A DNA stretch of 64,000 nt from Isoetes taiwanensis (lineage: Eukaryota > Streptophyta > Lycopodiopsida > Isoetales > Isoetaceae). The DNA lies in contig JAJEKV010000102.1 of assembly GCA_021234155.1 (NCBI GenBank), forward strand, positions 2,040,456-2,104,455, read 5' to 3'. Positions 10,001 to 21,298 of this stretch are shown in pieces. Made by a program: the position numbers and the translations under genes. Below the pieces are notes generated by a model, which was not told where the DNA came from, ran no database searches, and saw only the letters and a list, made by a program, of their open reading frames with translations. Each line of letters opens with the position of its first letter. Position 1 is the stretch's first letter.

Positions 10001-12100
10001 TTGCCTCACGTATGCCATGTTCTCAAATTGCACTGCTCTCTCACCCACAATGGTACTTATATCTATCCCATGTGCTTTTCTTTTATGAGTTCAATTTTCA
10101 AACTCCAATATCAACATCGTGTTATACAAAACCAGGGGTAATATTGTTGTTGCACATTTTTAACATTGTCATTGTCTAACATTGTCCAAATGCACTTTGA
10201 AAAATATTTGAGGAATTTAAGTCTTTCACATCTTTGGATTGTTTGAGCCTAATTTGTTATCCTATTGCTTGCCATTAAAAACTTGGTTCTTGGATCTTGC
10301 GGATTAAGATATAAGATGGATACTAATCGAAACATTGATGGGTTGAAATGCCAATCTTGGGTGAAGTCGTAGCCTTTGCATCGGTTCCAACCATGCCTTC
10401 AAGGCCTTGCTAGGTATATGCCATGGACTTTTTGTGCTTTCGGAGGCAATATTCACGTGTCGATATAGTATATGCTTGCTGCTTTGTATGTTTAGGTTCT
10501 TGTCTCGCCATTAGTCTCTTTGGAAGGATTTTGTTGTTCAACACGTTTACCCTTAATTTTGGTTGCGGGGAGGTTAACAAAGTCAAGAAATGGAGCGAAC
10601 GTGGAACTACAAATTGAAATGCAAATTTTTTGTTATTATTTTGTCGGTTTTATCCGGATTGGCATTTCCCTTTTCACGTTATTCTTTACCACAATAAGCG
10701 GCCAGACTATGTCACTATGGGGGTGATTGCGAGAAATGAGTGAGGTCACGAGAAAATGTAACATTTATCCATTGTTTGCCAAAATCCAAGGAATAAGCAA
10801 GCAAGAAGCCTTGTCCGAAGCGATGCGCATCGACATCGACTACATTCAACATATAAATACAAGTGACAAGCGGTGATAGCAAGAAGTCTTGAAGCCTTGA
10901 GCCTTATCCGGCGATGCATCGACACCCAACTTGATGATTTGTAATAAAAGACATTCAACGTACCAATACATGTGACAAGCAATTTGAGCGAAAAAATTAA
11001 ATGTAAGTTTTTTGAACTCATCTAACGGCATGCATCATACATTGATGCCCGACTTGTCATAACGTTGGCGACAATTTCTAAAGAATATAACTTTTGGCTC
11101 AACTAGAGAAACAAAGATGCTCATATGAAGGTTATTTTTTTGACATAATGGTGAAACCGATGACTTTATATTAAAATTTGATTTACATTAAAAAGCTTCA
11201 AACATCTTCTCTAGAATGTAGGCGCTCACCGCTCCCACAAATACAAAAACTAAACAAATTACATCCATTTAAAAGCGTTTTTGAATTGATTTCAATGATC
11301 ATCTACCTTTGAAACTTCATGTTAATGGTTTCATGATATATGCATGTCAATATAGAATTTGGTTGCAAGCAATTTAAAAAATAGCTTTTATTTTTTACCT
11401 TTTCTACCAAAACAAGCTATAGCTATGGGAGATTCTGTTAAGACTATGTTTAATTTTGTTCTTGAAGAGTTGATATTAGAGAACTTCTTCAAACCCTCAC
11501 AACTCAACACCCAAAATTCATCGATCAAGTCTCAAGGGAAGAGTTACAAATCCAGAGCATTTGTAGGTTTTACCCATATACTTCCTATGAATATTGGTCA
11601 AAAGCTAAAAATTCCATCAACATGTCACACCCACTAAGGCAACACCATTATTGTATTATAAACATTAGATCAGATGCAGAAAAGAACAACAAAAACCTAG
11701 ACTGCCATCGATAAGAAATCATTGCCAAAATCTTGGGCCTTCCGGTGATTGCAATTGAATATATGAAAATGAGCGATGTTCTATGATAAGAGTGGAACTC
11801 ACTATGGACAAAGTGCCAGAGTTCTAACAAGAACTAATTAAATATGAGAGCCTTGCGAGACAATAGAAGTCGACACACAAATTTAACCCCATGATGAAAT
11901 GATTGATATGAACATTCAAAAACTATATAAGTTGTATTCAAAGTTTAACCTCAATAAATAATACATTTTATGCCCAACTAACGAACGACCATAAATGTCC
12001 ACTAAATAAAGCATTTTATGCCCAACTAACGAACGACCATATATGTCCAACTAGATGCTATCAACCATAACCCTACCAATTTTGGAATTTAATCCCGACG
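7100..12100. other. Helitron interior: no confident gene
   Basis: About 5 kb holds only short open stretches in both strands, and none is recognisable. One stretch (about 8008-8098) is flanked by an AG-type acceptor context (CTTTGCAG) and a GTATG donor context. It could encode LHGRDTEEEGSVDDRVLDG, so it might be an exon fragment picked up from a host gene. This is weak. The rest looks like unconstrained AT-rich DNA. Confidence 0.35.
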
Positions 12101-12104
12101 AAAA

Positions 12105-12132
12105 GCCCAGCAACGCTGGGCACTTTTTCTAG
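12105..12132 (+). other. Helitron 3' terminal hairpin and CTAG end
   Basis: GCCCAGC (12105-12111), loop AAC, GCTGGGC (12115-12121) form a perfect stem. The stem is followed by ACTTTTT and the terminal CTAG. In rolling-circle transposition this hairpin acts as the terminator of strand transfer. The A-rich and T-rich flanks could lengthen the stem. Confidence 0.92.
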
Positions 12133-13154
12133 TCAATATATAAAGCAATAATGCACCAGCCACTTTGACATTCAAATTTGTACAAATTCCCATCATTTGC
12201 TAATTTGACAAATCCTTGTTCAATAAGAAAAGTGTCCATGCATTTATACCATTCTCTGGGAGACTGTCTCAAACCATACACTGCTCTTTTTAATTTCCAA
12301 ACTTTTCCTTCCCCTTGTTCAAATCCTGGTGCTTGTTTCATAAAAACCTCCTCCTCTAGTTTTGCATTCAAAAAAGCAGTTTTGACATCCATGTGATGCA
12401 CTTCTAAATCATATGCATTTGCCAAAGCCAATAGCATTCTGACACTATTCATTTTAACCAATGGAGAGAATGTTTCATCAAAATCTTGACCCTTTTTCTG
12501 AGAAAAACCCTGAGCTACCAGTCTAGCTTTATACCTGGATGTTTTCCCATCTGCTCCAGTTTTGATTCTGAAAATCCATTTGTTTCCCACTATATTTCTC
12601 CCTTCTGGTTTGTCAACTATCTCAAACGTATTTGTTCTAATGAATGAATCCATTTCTTCCTTCATAGCATTCAGCCATAGAGTTCTATCCTTAGAAACTA
12701 GAACATCATCAAGTGTCTTTGGCACTTCAGGATTTAGAAACATCAAAATCTCAAATATGCTATTTACCTCATGCTCCTCTTTATCTTGAAGTCTTTTACT
12801 TCTTCCAGTTTCATCACGACCATGTAATACTGTATCAAATTTTGCACCAGCTTGCAACCTTTGTACCTCTGTCATTCTTCTCTTTTTCTCTTGTGGTGGC
12901 TGTACTGTAGGCACTGATTCTCCTACTTGTTCTGTGTCCAATGATTCTTCTTCATGTCCTGTTAGGGAATCTTCACTTTTCTCTTGCTGTTCTGTGAAGG
13001 TATCAGATCCAGCATCATCATCATCTGCATTAATCTCATCAACTTTATTAGTAGACTCAGTCCTAATATTATGCTCCACTAGCTTGGTATCTTCAGACAA
13101 TTTTATAGGTTTAGATAATACCTTGTAGACTTGTCCTTCATCAAAGGTAACATC
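12133..13154 (-). pseudogene. Copia pol: reverse transcriptase N-terminal part
   Basis: The minus strand encodes an acidic linker after integrase and then the RVT_2 domain: LWLNAMKEEMDSF, NIVGNKWIFRIK, YKARLVAQGFSQKKG, FSPLVKMNSVRMLLALA, HHMDVKTAFLNAKLEEEVFM, AVYGLRQSPREWY. It ends at CIIALYID, immediately before the catalytic Asp-Asp, where the Helitron begins. The upstream join to integrase has an in-frame TGA (VVS*DVTFDE) where family members usually have Arg, consistent with CGA to TGA decay at a methylated CpG. It would synthesise element cDNA if intact. Confidence 0.93.
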
Positions 13155-14150
13155 TCAGCTAACAACTATTCTTCTAGCTTTTGGGTCATACAATCTGTAA
13201 GCTTTAGATTGATTATCATATCCTACAAGGTATGTAATTAGAGACCTATCATCCAACTTCTTTTTATTTTCTTTAGGAATATGTGCAAATGCCAAGCATC
13301 CATATATTCTCAACTTATCATAGTTAGGTTTCTTTCCTGACCATAACATATCAGGAATTCCTCCTTGCAGATTCACGGATGGTAGCATGTTCTGAATGCT
13401 CACAGCAGTTTGGACTGCTTCCTCCCACAAGAAGTTTGGAAGGCCTGCTGATTTCAACATGCTTCTGACAGCATTTAGAATTGTCCTATTCTTCCTCTCA
13501 GCAACACCATTTTGCTGAGGGGAATGACTACAAGTAAGTTGTCTTTTAATGCCCTTGTTTTTGCAGAATATTTTGAACTCTCCAGAGAGGAACTCACCTC
13601 CTCTGTCAGATCTTAGGCACTTAATCCTTCTGCCTGTTTCAGTCTCCATCTCATTTACAAATTGTTTGAATTTTTCAAATGCAACATCCTTTGTTTTAAT
13701 GCAGTATACTTTAGTCTTTCTACTAAAGTCATCTATTAAGGTCATGAAGTACCTTTTTCCACTTAAGCTGACAACATTGAGAGGCCCACACAAATCAGTG
13801 TGTATCAAATCCAATATGCCCTTTGCTCTAGCATTTGTTTTCTTAAATGGCAGCCTGTTGTGTTTTCCAAGCATGCATCCCATGCATACTTGTTGTTCAG
13901 ATTGACTTGTACTTGCATTGATAAATCCCTCCTTGTTTAAAACCTCTATTGTTTTGGGATTAACATGACATAACCTTTCATGCCAGATTTTCAGATTTGG
14001 ATATGTTAACAAATTAATGCTTGAGAATAAATGTTGTTTGCATAATCCATACAAGTTTCCAACTCTTTTCCCCACAAACATCTTCTTATTTCCAAGAAAA
14101 ATATTACAACAGAGTTTTTCAAATACAACTTTGTAACCTAGATCAACCAG
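13155..14150 (-). pseudogene. Copia pol: integrase
   Basis: The GAG-pre-integrase zinc region is visible as IWHERLCHVNPKTI ... CMGCMLGKH (HHCC-type). The catalytic core follows with IHTDLCGPL (first Asp), CLRSDRGGEF (second Asp) and SPQQNGVAERKNRTI (Glu), then the C-terminal GCLAFAHIPKENKKKLDDRS and YDNQSKAYRLYDP boxes. At the N-terminal side a TAG interrupts the join to protease, reading ISVC*LVDLGYKVV where Gln is usual. The core is otherwise open for over 300 residues, so decay is slight. Confidence 0.93.
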
Positions 14151-14440
14151 CTAACATACTGAGATGAGATTCCTTATTAATCCTGGTATGCACAACACAT
14201 TTTTCAGTTTTACTGCCTTCCCTTCTAAATCAAACAGCTCCAAAACACCAGCGGTCTCTATTTCTTTCATATCTCCATTTCCAAACTGTACATGCCCTCC
14301 TTCTTTTTTCTGACAGTTTTTAAGCATCCTTGAAGTCCCTGTTACGGATCTTTCAGCTCCTGAATCTAAGATAAGTGAGTCAGTGCCAAGGTTTTTCTTT
14401 ATCTGAGAACTAGATTTTATCATATTTACCTCAATGTCTT
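14151..14440 (-). pseudogene. Copia pol: aspartic protease
   Basis: The segment contains LILDSGAERSVTG, the Asp-Ser-Gly active-site motif of retrotransposon proteases, followed by the flap-like stretch HVQFGNGDMKEIETAG and the closing LKNVLCIPGLIRNLISV typical of copia proteins. It would release gag, integrase and RT-RNase H from the polyprotein. It is continuous with the zinc-knuckle frame upstream and separated from integrase by one stop. Confidence 0.88.
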
Positions 14441-15442
14441 CATCTTGTTCCTCTTCTTCCAGAGTTGCCTCTCGAGCAATATTTAGACTAGGCTTTGCCT
14501 TTTGACCTCCACCTTTTTTACCTTCAGATCTTTTTGTCTTCCCTCGTTTTGGACTTGAGCAATTTGTTGCTATATGCCCTTTTCCCTCACAATTATAGCA
14601 AACAATCTCCTTGCCAATTTTAGGACAATTTGCTTTAAGGTGACCATAGCTGTCACAATTATAGCAGGGACCAATTTGTTTTTTTTATCAAAAACCTTCT
14701 TTCCTTTTTTCTGTCTGACAAACATAACCTCTGACTCATCATTATCATCAGCCTTGGTCTGCTCAAACTCAGTTCTAATCATTCTAATTGCATGATCCTT
14801 TGACCTAGCCACATTTCTTAATAATGTAGCTAATTGTGTATTATGGGAAACTGCCCTAGAGATGGCTAGCAACTGATAATCCTCATTTAACACAACTCCA
14901 GCTCCCTCTAAATCAGCAATTATTGATTCAAACTTTTCAAGAAATTCAGCAATATTGTCCTTTTCATATAATTTTAACCTCCTTAACTGTTTTTCCAAGA
15001 CGTCTATTTGTGAAGATGACTTTTGTTCATAATTATCCAGCATGTATTTCCACATTTCTGCAGGGGACTTACCTCTGAGCTTCAACTTGATTACTGTCCC
15101 CACCTTAAGACATATTATGGATTGAGCTTCCATAATTCTTGCCCTTTCCTCCAAGCTAGCTGCTGAAGCAACCCCTCTTGCTTGACTGGTGGCAGCTCCA
15201 CTAGTTGCAGCTCCAGAAGATGTTGCAGCTCCACCACCTACAACAGAAGCTGAAGATGCACTACTGCTAGATCCTTCTCCTCCAGAAACTTGAACAGCAT
15301 TAGCAACATTAGGATCTATCAAGTACCACAACTTTTCAAACTCTAGCACCTCTTTTATACTTTGTTTCCAAACCTGAAAGCATGTTTCCCCTTTGAATAC
15401 TTCTATGGAATTTAAGAGGTTGGCTCCAAATCGAGTAGACAT
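14441..15442 (-). pseudogene. Copia gag with two zinc knuckles (frameshifted)
   Basis: The start is the ATG at 15442, about 22 nt from the primer-binding site. The N-terminus FKGETCFQVWKQSIKEVLE is the usual copia gag opening. An Ala/Ser-rich insert and the UBN2-type region (ICLKVGTVIKLKLRGKSPAEMWKYML, LYEKDNIAEFLEKFESIIADL) follow. Two CCHC knuckles, CYNCDSYGHLKANC and CYNCEGKGHIATNC, are encoded in the next frame. The shift coincides with a run of eight T (14679-14686), so it may be a homopolymer error in the consensus and not a true mutation. Gag would form the cytoplasmic particle and bind RNA. Confidence 0.9.
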
Positions 15443-15463
15443 CCTGCTCTCCTGGATTTGTAT

Positions 15464-15475
15464 GCTCTGATACCA
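15464..15475 (-). other. Copia primer-binding site, initiator tRNA-Met
   Basis: The plus strand reads GCTCTGATACCA, so the minus strand reads TGGTATCAGAGC. It lies one base from the LTR edge at 15477. Confidence 0.92.
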
Positions 15476-15476
15476 A

Positions 15477-16165
15477 TGTTATTTTTCCAGAAACAACAAC
15501 TGAGTAAATCCTTAAGCAAAGATGTCAGTAGACTATAACACTATTGCAATAATCTTAGTCATTAATTCACAATAATAACTCAAGAACTATAGTTGGTTTC
15601 AAGTATAGATAAGATAAGATCTTCACAAGTGCAATGGAAGCCACATTATGGTCACTAATTCCATGCAACAAGATCTCATGAACTTCCCCTCAATTAGATA
15701 ATCTTAAAACCACTAGAATACAATAGTTCATATAAGTTGCAATTTACTGTAGCAGCCGTATTGACGTAAACACTGTAGCAAGTTAGATTGCCTTCGATCT
15801 TCCTTCTTTGAGACGGATTTGAGTCTATCCTTATCCGAATGCCTTCCTAATGATCTTCTTCTGCTTATATGAGTGCAATCCGGCGGTTTCGACTTTCTTT
15901 TCCCAGCAAAACTTCATCAACGAATTATCCCACAGATGTTTTCCCTTTGAGTTCGATATTCGATGGCAATACTAGAATATTCAATGCAAAATAACCATTG
16001 CATAATGAAACCATTAAAACTTCATCCTTTTCAACCATTAACAATTTATACTTCAATAGTTCCAAAGTTGTAGTTGCCCTAATATGATCCTGTAGCCTGT
16101 ATTTACCTGTTCATTCTCATTGACATGTCTGACCACCACAATATGACATGATTAGTTTCTCAACA
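15477..16165 (-). repeat. Copia 5' LTR (right copy, 689 bp)
   Basis: On the plus strand it starts TGTTATTTTTCC and ends TCTCAACA, giving TG...CA termini with short inverted ends (TGTT/AACA). The flanking target duplication CTTGC follows at 16166. This is the complete LTR and drives transcription on the minus strand in an intact copy. Confidence 0.92.
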
Positions 16166-16904
16166 CTTGCTACTACCGGACAACCTTGGCACATTCGGTT
16201 ACCCTCCAGAAGACAGACAGACACAACCGGTACTTGTGGGTTCGTGTGCATAATACCAGTGGCAACCCTCTTTTTCTGGCCGCCTGTTATTTCCCTCACG
16301 CAGAGAGCACCTTCTATCGCAGCCACCCCAATGCAGATAGGATGGACCCTTATGTCGATCTATATGATGACATACAGCAGCACAAGCAGTTGGGTAGGGT
16401 CGTCCTTCTTGGGGATTTCAATGCACGGACAGGAGTAGAGCAGCCCATGAGACTTGACCCCCTCGCTGACGATGTCCTGCAGCTACGTCCTGTAGAAGCA
16501 ACCTGGCCACGAGGATCCAATGACAGCCAGGTCACTCGCTTTGGCAGACAGTTGCTCCTGCTATGTGGTATTTTTTATTTGATAATTTGCAATGGCCTGA
16601 CAGTGGCCCACTTCTCGCAAGTGCACATGCAGACAGGACAATCAGGGAGGAGGGTCTAGTGTGGTGGACTATGTGCTCGTAGTTGCGCAAGATATGCATC
16701 TCATCAGTCGTTTCCGAGTGGGCACCGACAGTCGGGATGAGGAGGTCGACTCAGATCACCTCCCACTTTATTTGGACATGGTTTGGCAAGCCGCCAGAAC
16801 CCCCACTATGCCAGCCCCTCGCCATCCTCAGTTGCGACTAGATTATGAGCAGGCAGAGGACTACGCCGAGATGCTCATGGACGCCCTGCCAGCAATTCTG
16901 CGGA
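16166..16904 (+). pseudogene. LINE-A segment 2: rest of EEP endonuclease
   Basis: After the CTTGC duplication the LINE frame resumes: YRTTLAHSV, RHNRYLWVRVHN, LFLAACYFPHAESTFYR, then VVLLGDFNARTG (the GDFN catalytic motif of EEP nucleases, about 16405-16437). Next come SVVDYVLVV and DSDHLPLYLD, the closing Asp-His motif near 16750-16775. A one-base shift separates the GDFN and SDH parts. After LPAILR the second LTR element begins at 16905. The endonuclease would nick target DNA to prime reverse transcription. Confidence 0.85.
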
Positions 16905-18475
16905 TGTGACGCTCCCTGAACATATACGACCCTCGGACGTATACATATGGGGACTTTCCCCTCCCATGGCGACCAACTCGCCATGAGCAGGGCCCTCCGT
17001 CTATTTCGGGCCATCTATAATATGATGCCCGAAAGAAGGACACGAAGGGGTCATTCGGCCCACGCCTTCAATGGGGCTCCTACGTCGCGGAAGCGTGAAT
17101 ACATGTTAGCACACATCATAAATCATATATAAATAACCACCACGAAGGGTGGCATATCCATCCAAATACCAACGGCAAAGAATATGCATCTTAACCTAGG
17201 AAAACACCCCAAACCCCAGGTTCTACCCCGGTTCAGACTCCGATGAGGATGGACTGACGGCTCGGCCTCAAGAGATCAGCAGACAGAGGTATAACCTGGT
17301 GTTGGCTGGCATAGAACATCAGCTAGGGTTGTCCACTCCATCCGCCCCTCCTGTGCACACTTTGCAGATAGGTCAATTCACGCTATGGCGTCGCTATAGC
17401 CTTCCGGAGACGTAGGCTTGAGGCATCACCCTGCTGAGCCTACTCCGGGGTTCATGAAGTCCCGTCCGATGAGGCAGGTCAGGGAAGCGTCCCCTTCCAG
17501 AATCACAGTGGTTCCATGGGCGAGCTAGAGAATACGTGCGCATCGGCACCCCCGCATCCGTACCCGACTTACTCGCCCGAAATCTACTCAAAGTGCAAGG
17601 TGCCCCATACGGGTCACACCTTCCCACCCAGGGAGTGTCAGACCCATACCCGGCCCTCTACGTGACCGGCTATCAGGCCTAGCTCGCTATAGGAGTCCCA
17701 GGAGCCTTTTATGTTCGTGCAGGACCCCGCCAACCACTTCACCACTGTGTTCCTTATCTGGTGCTAAGCCAGTCCATAGCATCTATGACCCGGTGGGCTC
17801 TTGTGCACAGGCCGCATCTAATGGGAATAATACAGGGCTATATCTAGGAGCATACTACAATACATGGGCTCAGAGGTCTCTACCCCCCGTAATCCCCCAT
17901 ATCCGGAGTGCTAACTAAGCAAAGAACTACTAAACCATCAACCAAAGCACGTACAGAGACTAGAGATAAAGAATACTCACCATATCAATCAAGGGTTAGC
18001 CTAACAGGTAAACCACAGAGAAAACAGAGAGAGAACACACCACAGAGAGGCGCTATGCTATAAATCAACAAAGTAACCTACTGACTAACCGTCAAATCGG
18101 TCTTGGGCTGCTCCATCTCGACTAACTGAAGGGCGCCTGTCTGCTGCTGCTCCTCCTCCATCCCCAATTGCTCCCAATTCGAATTGGGGCACAAAAGCCC
18201 TAATTTGGGTGTCCAAAATGGAAACCCTACCTTGCCCAATCGATTTGGGCCAGGTGGCATGTCATAAATTAACTAATTTGGTATTTTAGCCCTTTTTAAT
18301 ATTAGGATAAGCCCTAAATTCGAATTAGGGTTTTGGTTAGGTTTCCACCTTTATAATTTAATTATTAACATAGCTAACCCCTTAGCTTATGAATAATTAA
18401 TGTGCCATTAATTATTCATAGTGACGTGTCACGTATTTATACTTAAATATGCGTATAAATATGTGGAACGTCACA
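16905..18475 (-). repeat. 3' LTR of the LARD-like element (1571 bp)
   Basis: It starts TGTGACGCTCCC and ends GAACGTCACA. The match to 31088-32650 is nearly perfect except for small indels concentrated in GC-rich spots, for example near 17540, 17700, 17760 and 17880. Short open frames inside it recur in the other LTR and are not genes. Confidence 0.93.
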
Positions 18476-18488
18476 TTCTCCCCACCTT
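18476..18488 (-). other. Polypurine tract of the LARD-like element
   Basis: The minus strand reads AAGGTGGGGAGAA directly before the LTR start TGTGACG, the classic arrangement in plant gypsy-type elements. Confidence 0.85.
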
Positions 18489-19114
18489 AAAAATGATGCT
18501 GTCCTCAGCATCAAGATTACTCTTATTGCAGGGCAACACATCATACCTTGGAAGGAAGTCTCCCCTCCTTAAGAGATAGCGTGAGATTATAAGTCACACA
18601 GACGTTGTCATGTTCAAAGTGATCAAGTTTGAAATGACTTGTAATGTGCAATTTATAACTTTGGGATATAAGAGGTAGAGGTATAGATCAGAAATGATCA
18701 TCGGTTAGGACTGTCAAAAGTGAACAGTCAAGGTTTGTGGAAGTCTCACTGTTTCATTCGTGGTGTCGAGTGCACAGTCTATCTATTTTAGAAATCATTC
18801 TTTCTATACATAGAGGTAACTGATTATATATTAAAGACAGGTATAGATATAAAGAACTTCTATTTGTTGTTATATTATAATACAGAGTTATTAACCTACT
18901 TACCGCTTAGTAGAAAATCATTCTAATCATATTAACTTCTGTGTATATATCTATTATATTCTCCCATCACTTTGCAAGTGATTTTATTACAGCCAGGCTT
19001 AATGTAATTTTGCATCTAAATTTTGTTTTTCTATTTGGTTACAATTTTAACAACTCATATATTGCTATCGTGAGTGTTTAGATGCCCCTGACATTTATAG
19101 TTACCCTTTAATAG
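18489..19114. mobile_element. LARD-like interior, left part
   Basis: AT-rich sequence with no recognisable coding region. On the minus strand, bases next to the polypurine tract can be read as the end of a polyprotein (NLDAEDSIIFKVG), which is suggestive of a gypsy ancestor but too short to prove it. Confidence 0.45.
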
Positions 19115-19284
19115 TCTATTATAATAAAGAAATAGCGTCCGTCGGTGAGTGAGTCTGTGAGTGAGTGAGTGAGTCTGTCTGTCTTCCATGCCCATCCAAC
19201 GGTGGAGGAGGCGCCACGTGGCGCGATCTCGGCCGTCCGTGGCCTTGGCCTCTCAAAAGCTCCCAAGTTTGGTGGACAAAATTT

Positions 19285-19360
19285 TTTTGGTTTACCAGGG
19301 ACTCGAACCCTGGACATTGCCCCCCAAACCCCCCACCCTTACCACTAGACCAACCAGTCT
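19285..19360 (-). repeat. tRNA-like (SINE-like) head, copy 1
   Basis: The minus strand carries TGGTCTAGTGG (A-box-like, 19342-19352) and GGTTCGAGTCC (B-box, 19299-19309). The latter sits in a perfect T-arm: stem CAGGG/CCCTG, loop TTCGAGT. These are RNA polymerase III internal promoter elements. The acceptor stem is not convincing, so this is a tRNA-derived SINE head or tRNA pseudogene, not a working tRNA. Confidence 0.6.
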
Positions 19361-19429
19361 TTTCTTAAAATAATAGGAACTCCATGCATAGTTAAGGCTG
19401 GGGCCTAATTAATTCAAGGATACTCTAGG

Positions 19430-21000
19430 ATGTTCTAGAATGTTCTAGAATCTCTTGGAATGTTCTAGATTGTTCCAGGTGCCCATGGGTAAGCACCTCA
19501 GTCTAAAAATAGAAAGTTTCAGTCTAAAAATAGAAGTTTTTTGAAACTTTGCAAATGCTCAAAATAGAATGTTCTGGAATGTTCCAGGTGCTCATGGGTA
19601 AGCACCTCAGTCTAAAAATAGAAAGTTTCAGTCTAAAAATAGAAAGTTTTTTGAAACTTTGCAAATGCTCAAAATAGAATGTTCTGGAATGTTCCAAATA
19701 CTCATGGGTAAGCACCTCAGTCTAAAAATAGAAAGTTTTTTGAAACTTTGCAAATACTCAAAATAGAATATTGTGGAATGTTCCAGGTGCTCATGGGTAA
19801 GCACCTCATTCTAAAAATATAAAGTTTCATTATAAAAATAGAAAGTTTTTTAAGACTTTGCAAATGCTCAAAATAGAATGTTCTGGAATGTTGCAGATGC
19901 TCATGGGTAAACACCTCAATCCAAAAATAGAAAGTTTTTTGAAACTTTGCAAATGCTCAAAATAGAATGTTCTGGAATGGTGTAGATGCCAATCTAAAAA
20001 TAGAAAGCTTTAGTCTAAAAATGTAAAAACTCAAATAGAATGTCCTAGAATGTTTCAGATGCTCTAAGGTAAGCATCTCAGTCTAAAAATAGAAAATAAG
20101 GTAGTCTAAAAAAAAAAAAAAATAAAAATAAAACTTTGCAAAAACTCAAAATAGAATGTTCTAGAATGTTCCAAATGCTATAGGGCAACCACCTATGCTC
20201 TAGAAGCACCTCAGTCTAAAAATAAAAAGTTTCTTGAAACCTTGCAAATGCTCAAAATAGAATATTCTGGAGGTGATACTTTGGAATTGGTATAATGGGT
20301 GTGCGTAAGCTTCACATGGGTGATACTTTAGAATTGACATACTTTAGAATTGTGCCTCATGGGCATGTATGAGTATGTTACTCATGAATAATACTTTGTA
20401 GGTGCTCATGGGTAAGCACCTCAGTCTAAAAATAGAAAGTTTCAGTCTAAAAATAAAAAGTTTTTTAAGACTTTGCAAATGCTCAAAATAGAATGTTCTG
20501 GAATGTTGCAGATGCTCATGGGTAAACACCTCAATCCAAAAATAGAAAGTTTTTGGAAACTTTGCAAATGCTCAAAATAGAATTTTCTGGAATGTTACAG
20601 ATGTTCAAAGGTAAGCACCTCAGTTTAAGAATAGAAAGCTTTAGTCTAAAAATAGAAAGTTTGCTTAAACTTTGTAAAAACTCAAATAGAATGTCCTAGA
20701 ATGTTTCAGATGCTCTAGGGTAGGCATCTCATTCTAAAAATAGAAAGTACGGTGAGTCTCCAAAACGAGAAAAAGTTAAGTAAAACTTTGCAAAAACTCA
20801 AAATAGAATGTTCTAGGGTGTTCTAGATGCTATAGGGCAACCACCTATGCTCTAGAAGCACCTCAGTCTAAAAGTAGAAAGTTTCTTGAAACCTTGCAAA
20901 TGCTCAAAATAGAATATTCTGAAGATGATACTTTGGAATTGATAGTAAGTGTGATGGGTATGATGGGTGTGTGTAAGCTTCACATGGGTGATACTTTAGA
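19430..21000. repeat. Tandem array 1, unit about 110 bp
   Basis: A unit of roughly 110 bp is repeated with variation. It contains AATGTTCTGGAATGTTCCAG, then GGTGCTCATGGGTAAGCACC, then CAGTCTAAAAATAGAAAG once or twice, then TTTTTTGAAACTTTGCAAAT. Starts are seen near 19465, 19577, 19688, 19780, 19888 and onward, degenerating after 20000. Each unit can fold twice: GGTGCT/AGCACC and AAAGTTT/AAACTTT. It is a satellite-like array and codes for nothing. Confidence 0.85.
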
Positions 21001-21298
21001 ATTGACATACTTTAGAATTGTTAGTAGAGATAGTAGATGTGACCTCATGGGCATGTGTGAGTATGTTACTCATGAATGATACTTTGTTGATAATGGAATA
21101 GAGGGTTGAGCAGTATGTGTGAATAAGACTGTGAAATACCATGGAGTGCAATAGATGTGAGTAAGATCCTCATAGGTGATACTTTGGAATTGGTAGTGTT
21201 CTTCTCATGAGTGATACTTTAGAATTGGTAGTAGGGCATGTGTGTATATGGAGTTCCATGGTAGTAGGTGTAAGTAGGCTCCTTATGAATAATACTTT
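21000..21298. repeat. Degenerate repeats with GATACTTT(A/G)GAATTG motif
   Basis: The motif GTGATACTTTAGAATTG recurs about every 60-120 bp, mixed with CATGGGTGTGTGTAAG segments. It is a second, more diverged repeat type that links the 110-bp array to the GA tract. Confidence 0.6.

Larger units (their letters stand above)
7073..12132 (+). mobile_element. Non-autonomous Helitron inserted in copia RT
   Basis: The element begins TCTATATC..., with the AT-rich 5' end TATAATAATAAAAGC typical of plant Helitrons, and ends CTAG at 12129-12132. A 7-bp perfect hairpin (12105-12121) lies 7 bp before CTAG. It sits between host A (7072) and T (12133) with no target duplication. Removing it restores ...ATTATCA|TCAATATATAAAG, which reads ALYIDDNVM on the minus strand, the copia catalytic box. 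No Rep/helicase coding sequence is visible, so it would need enzymes from an autonomous element. The interior is AT-rich and unrelated to its neighbours. Confidence 0.93.
5477..16165 (-). mobile_element. Ty1-copia retrotransposon, complete with LTRs, split by a Helitron
   Basis: The element has LTRs at 5477-6081 and 15477-16165, a 5-bp target duplication CTTGC (5472-5476 and 16166-16170), a primer-binding site (15464-15475) and a polypurine tract (6082-6092). The domain order on the minus strand is gag, protease, integrase, reverse transcriptase, RNase H, which defines Ty1-copia. The two LTRs differ by only a few substitutions, one 5-bp indel and a 78-bp end deletion, so the insertion is recent. 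Even so, pol carries two stops and gag a frameshift, and a 5.06-kb Helitron splits the catalytic box. It sits in the EEP domain of LINE-A. Confidence 0.93.

Noticed and set aside
19298-19352. Functional tRNA gene on the minus strand
   Set aside because: T-arm and A-box are good, but acceptor and anticodon arms do not pair, and the sequence is part of a duplicated repeat module.
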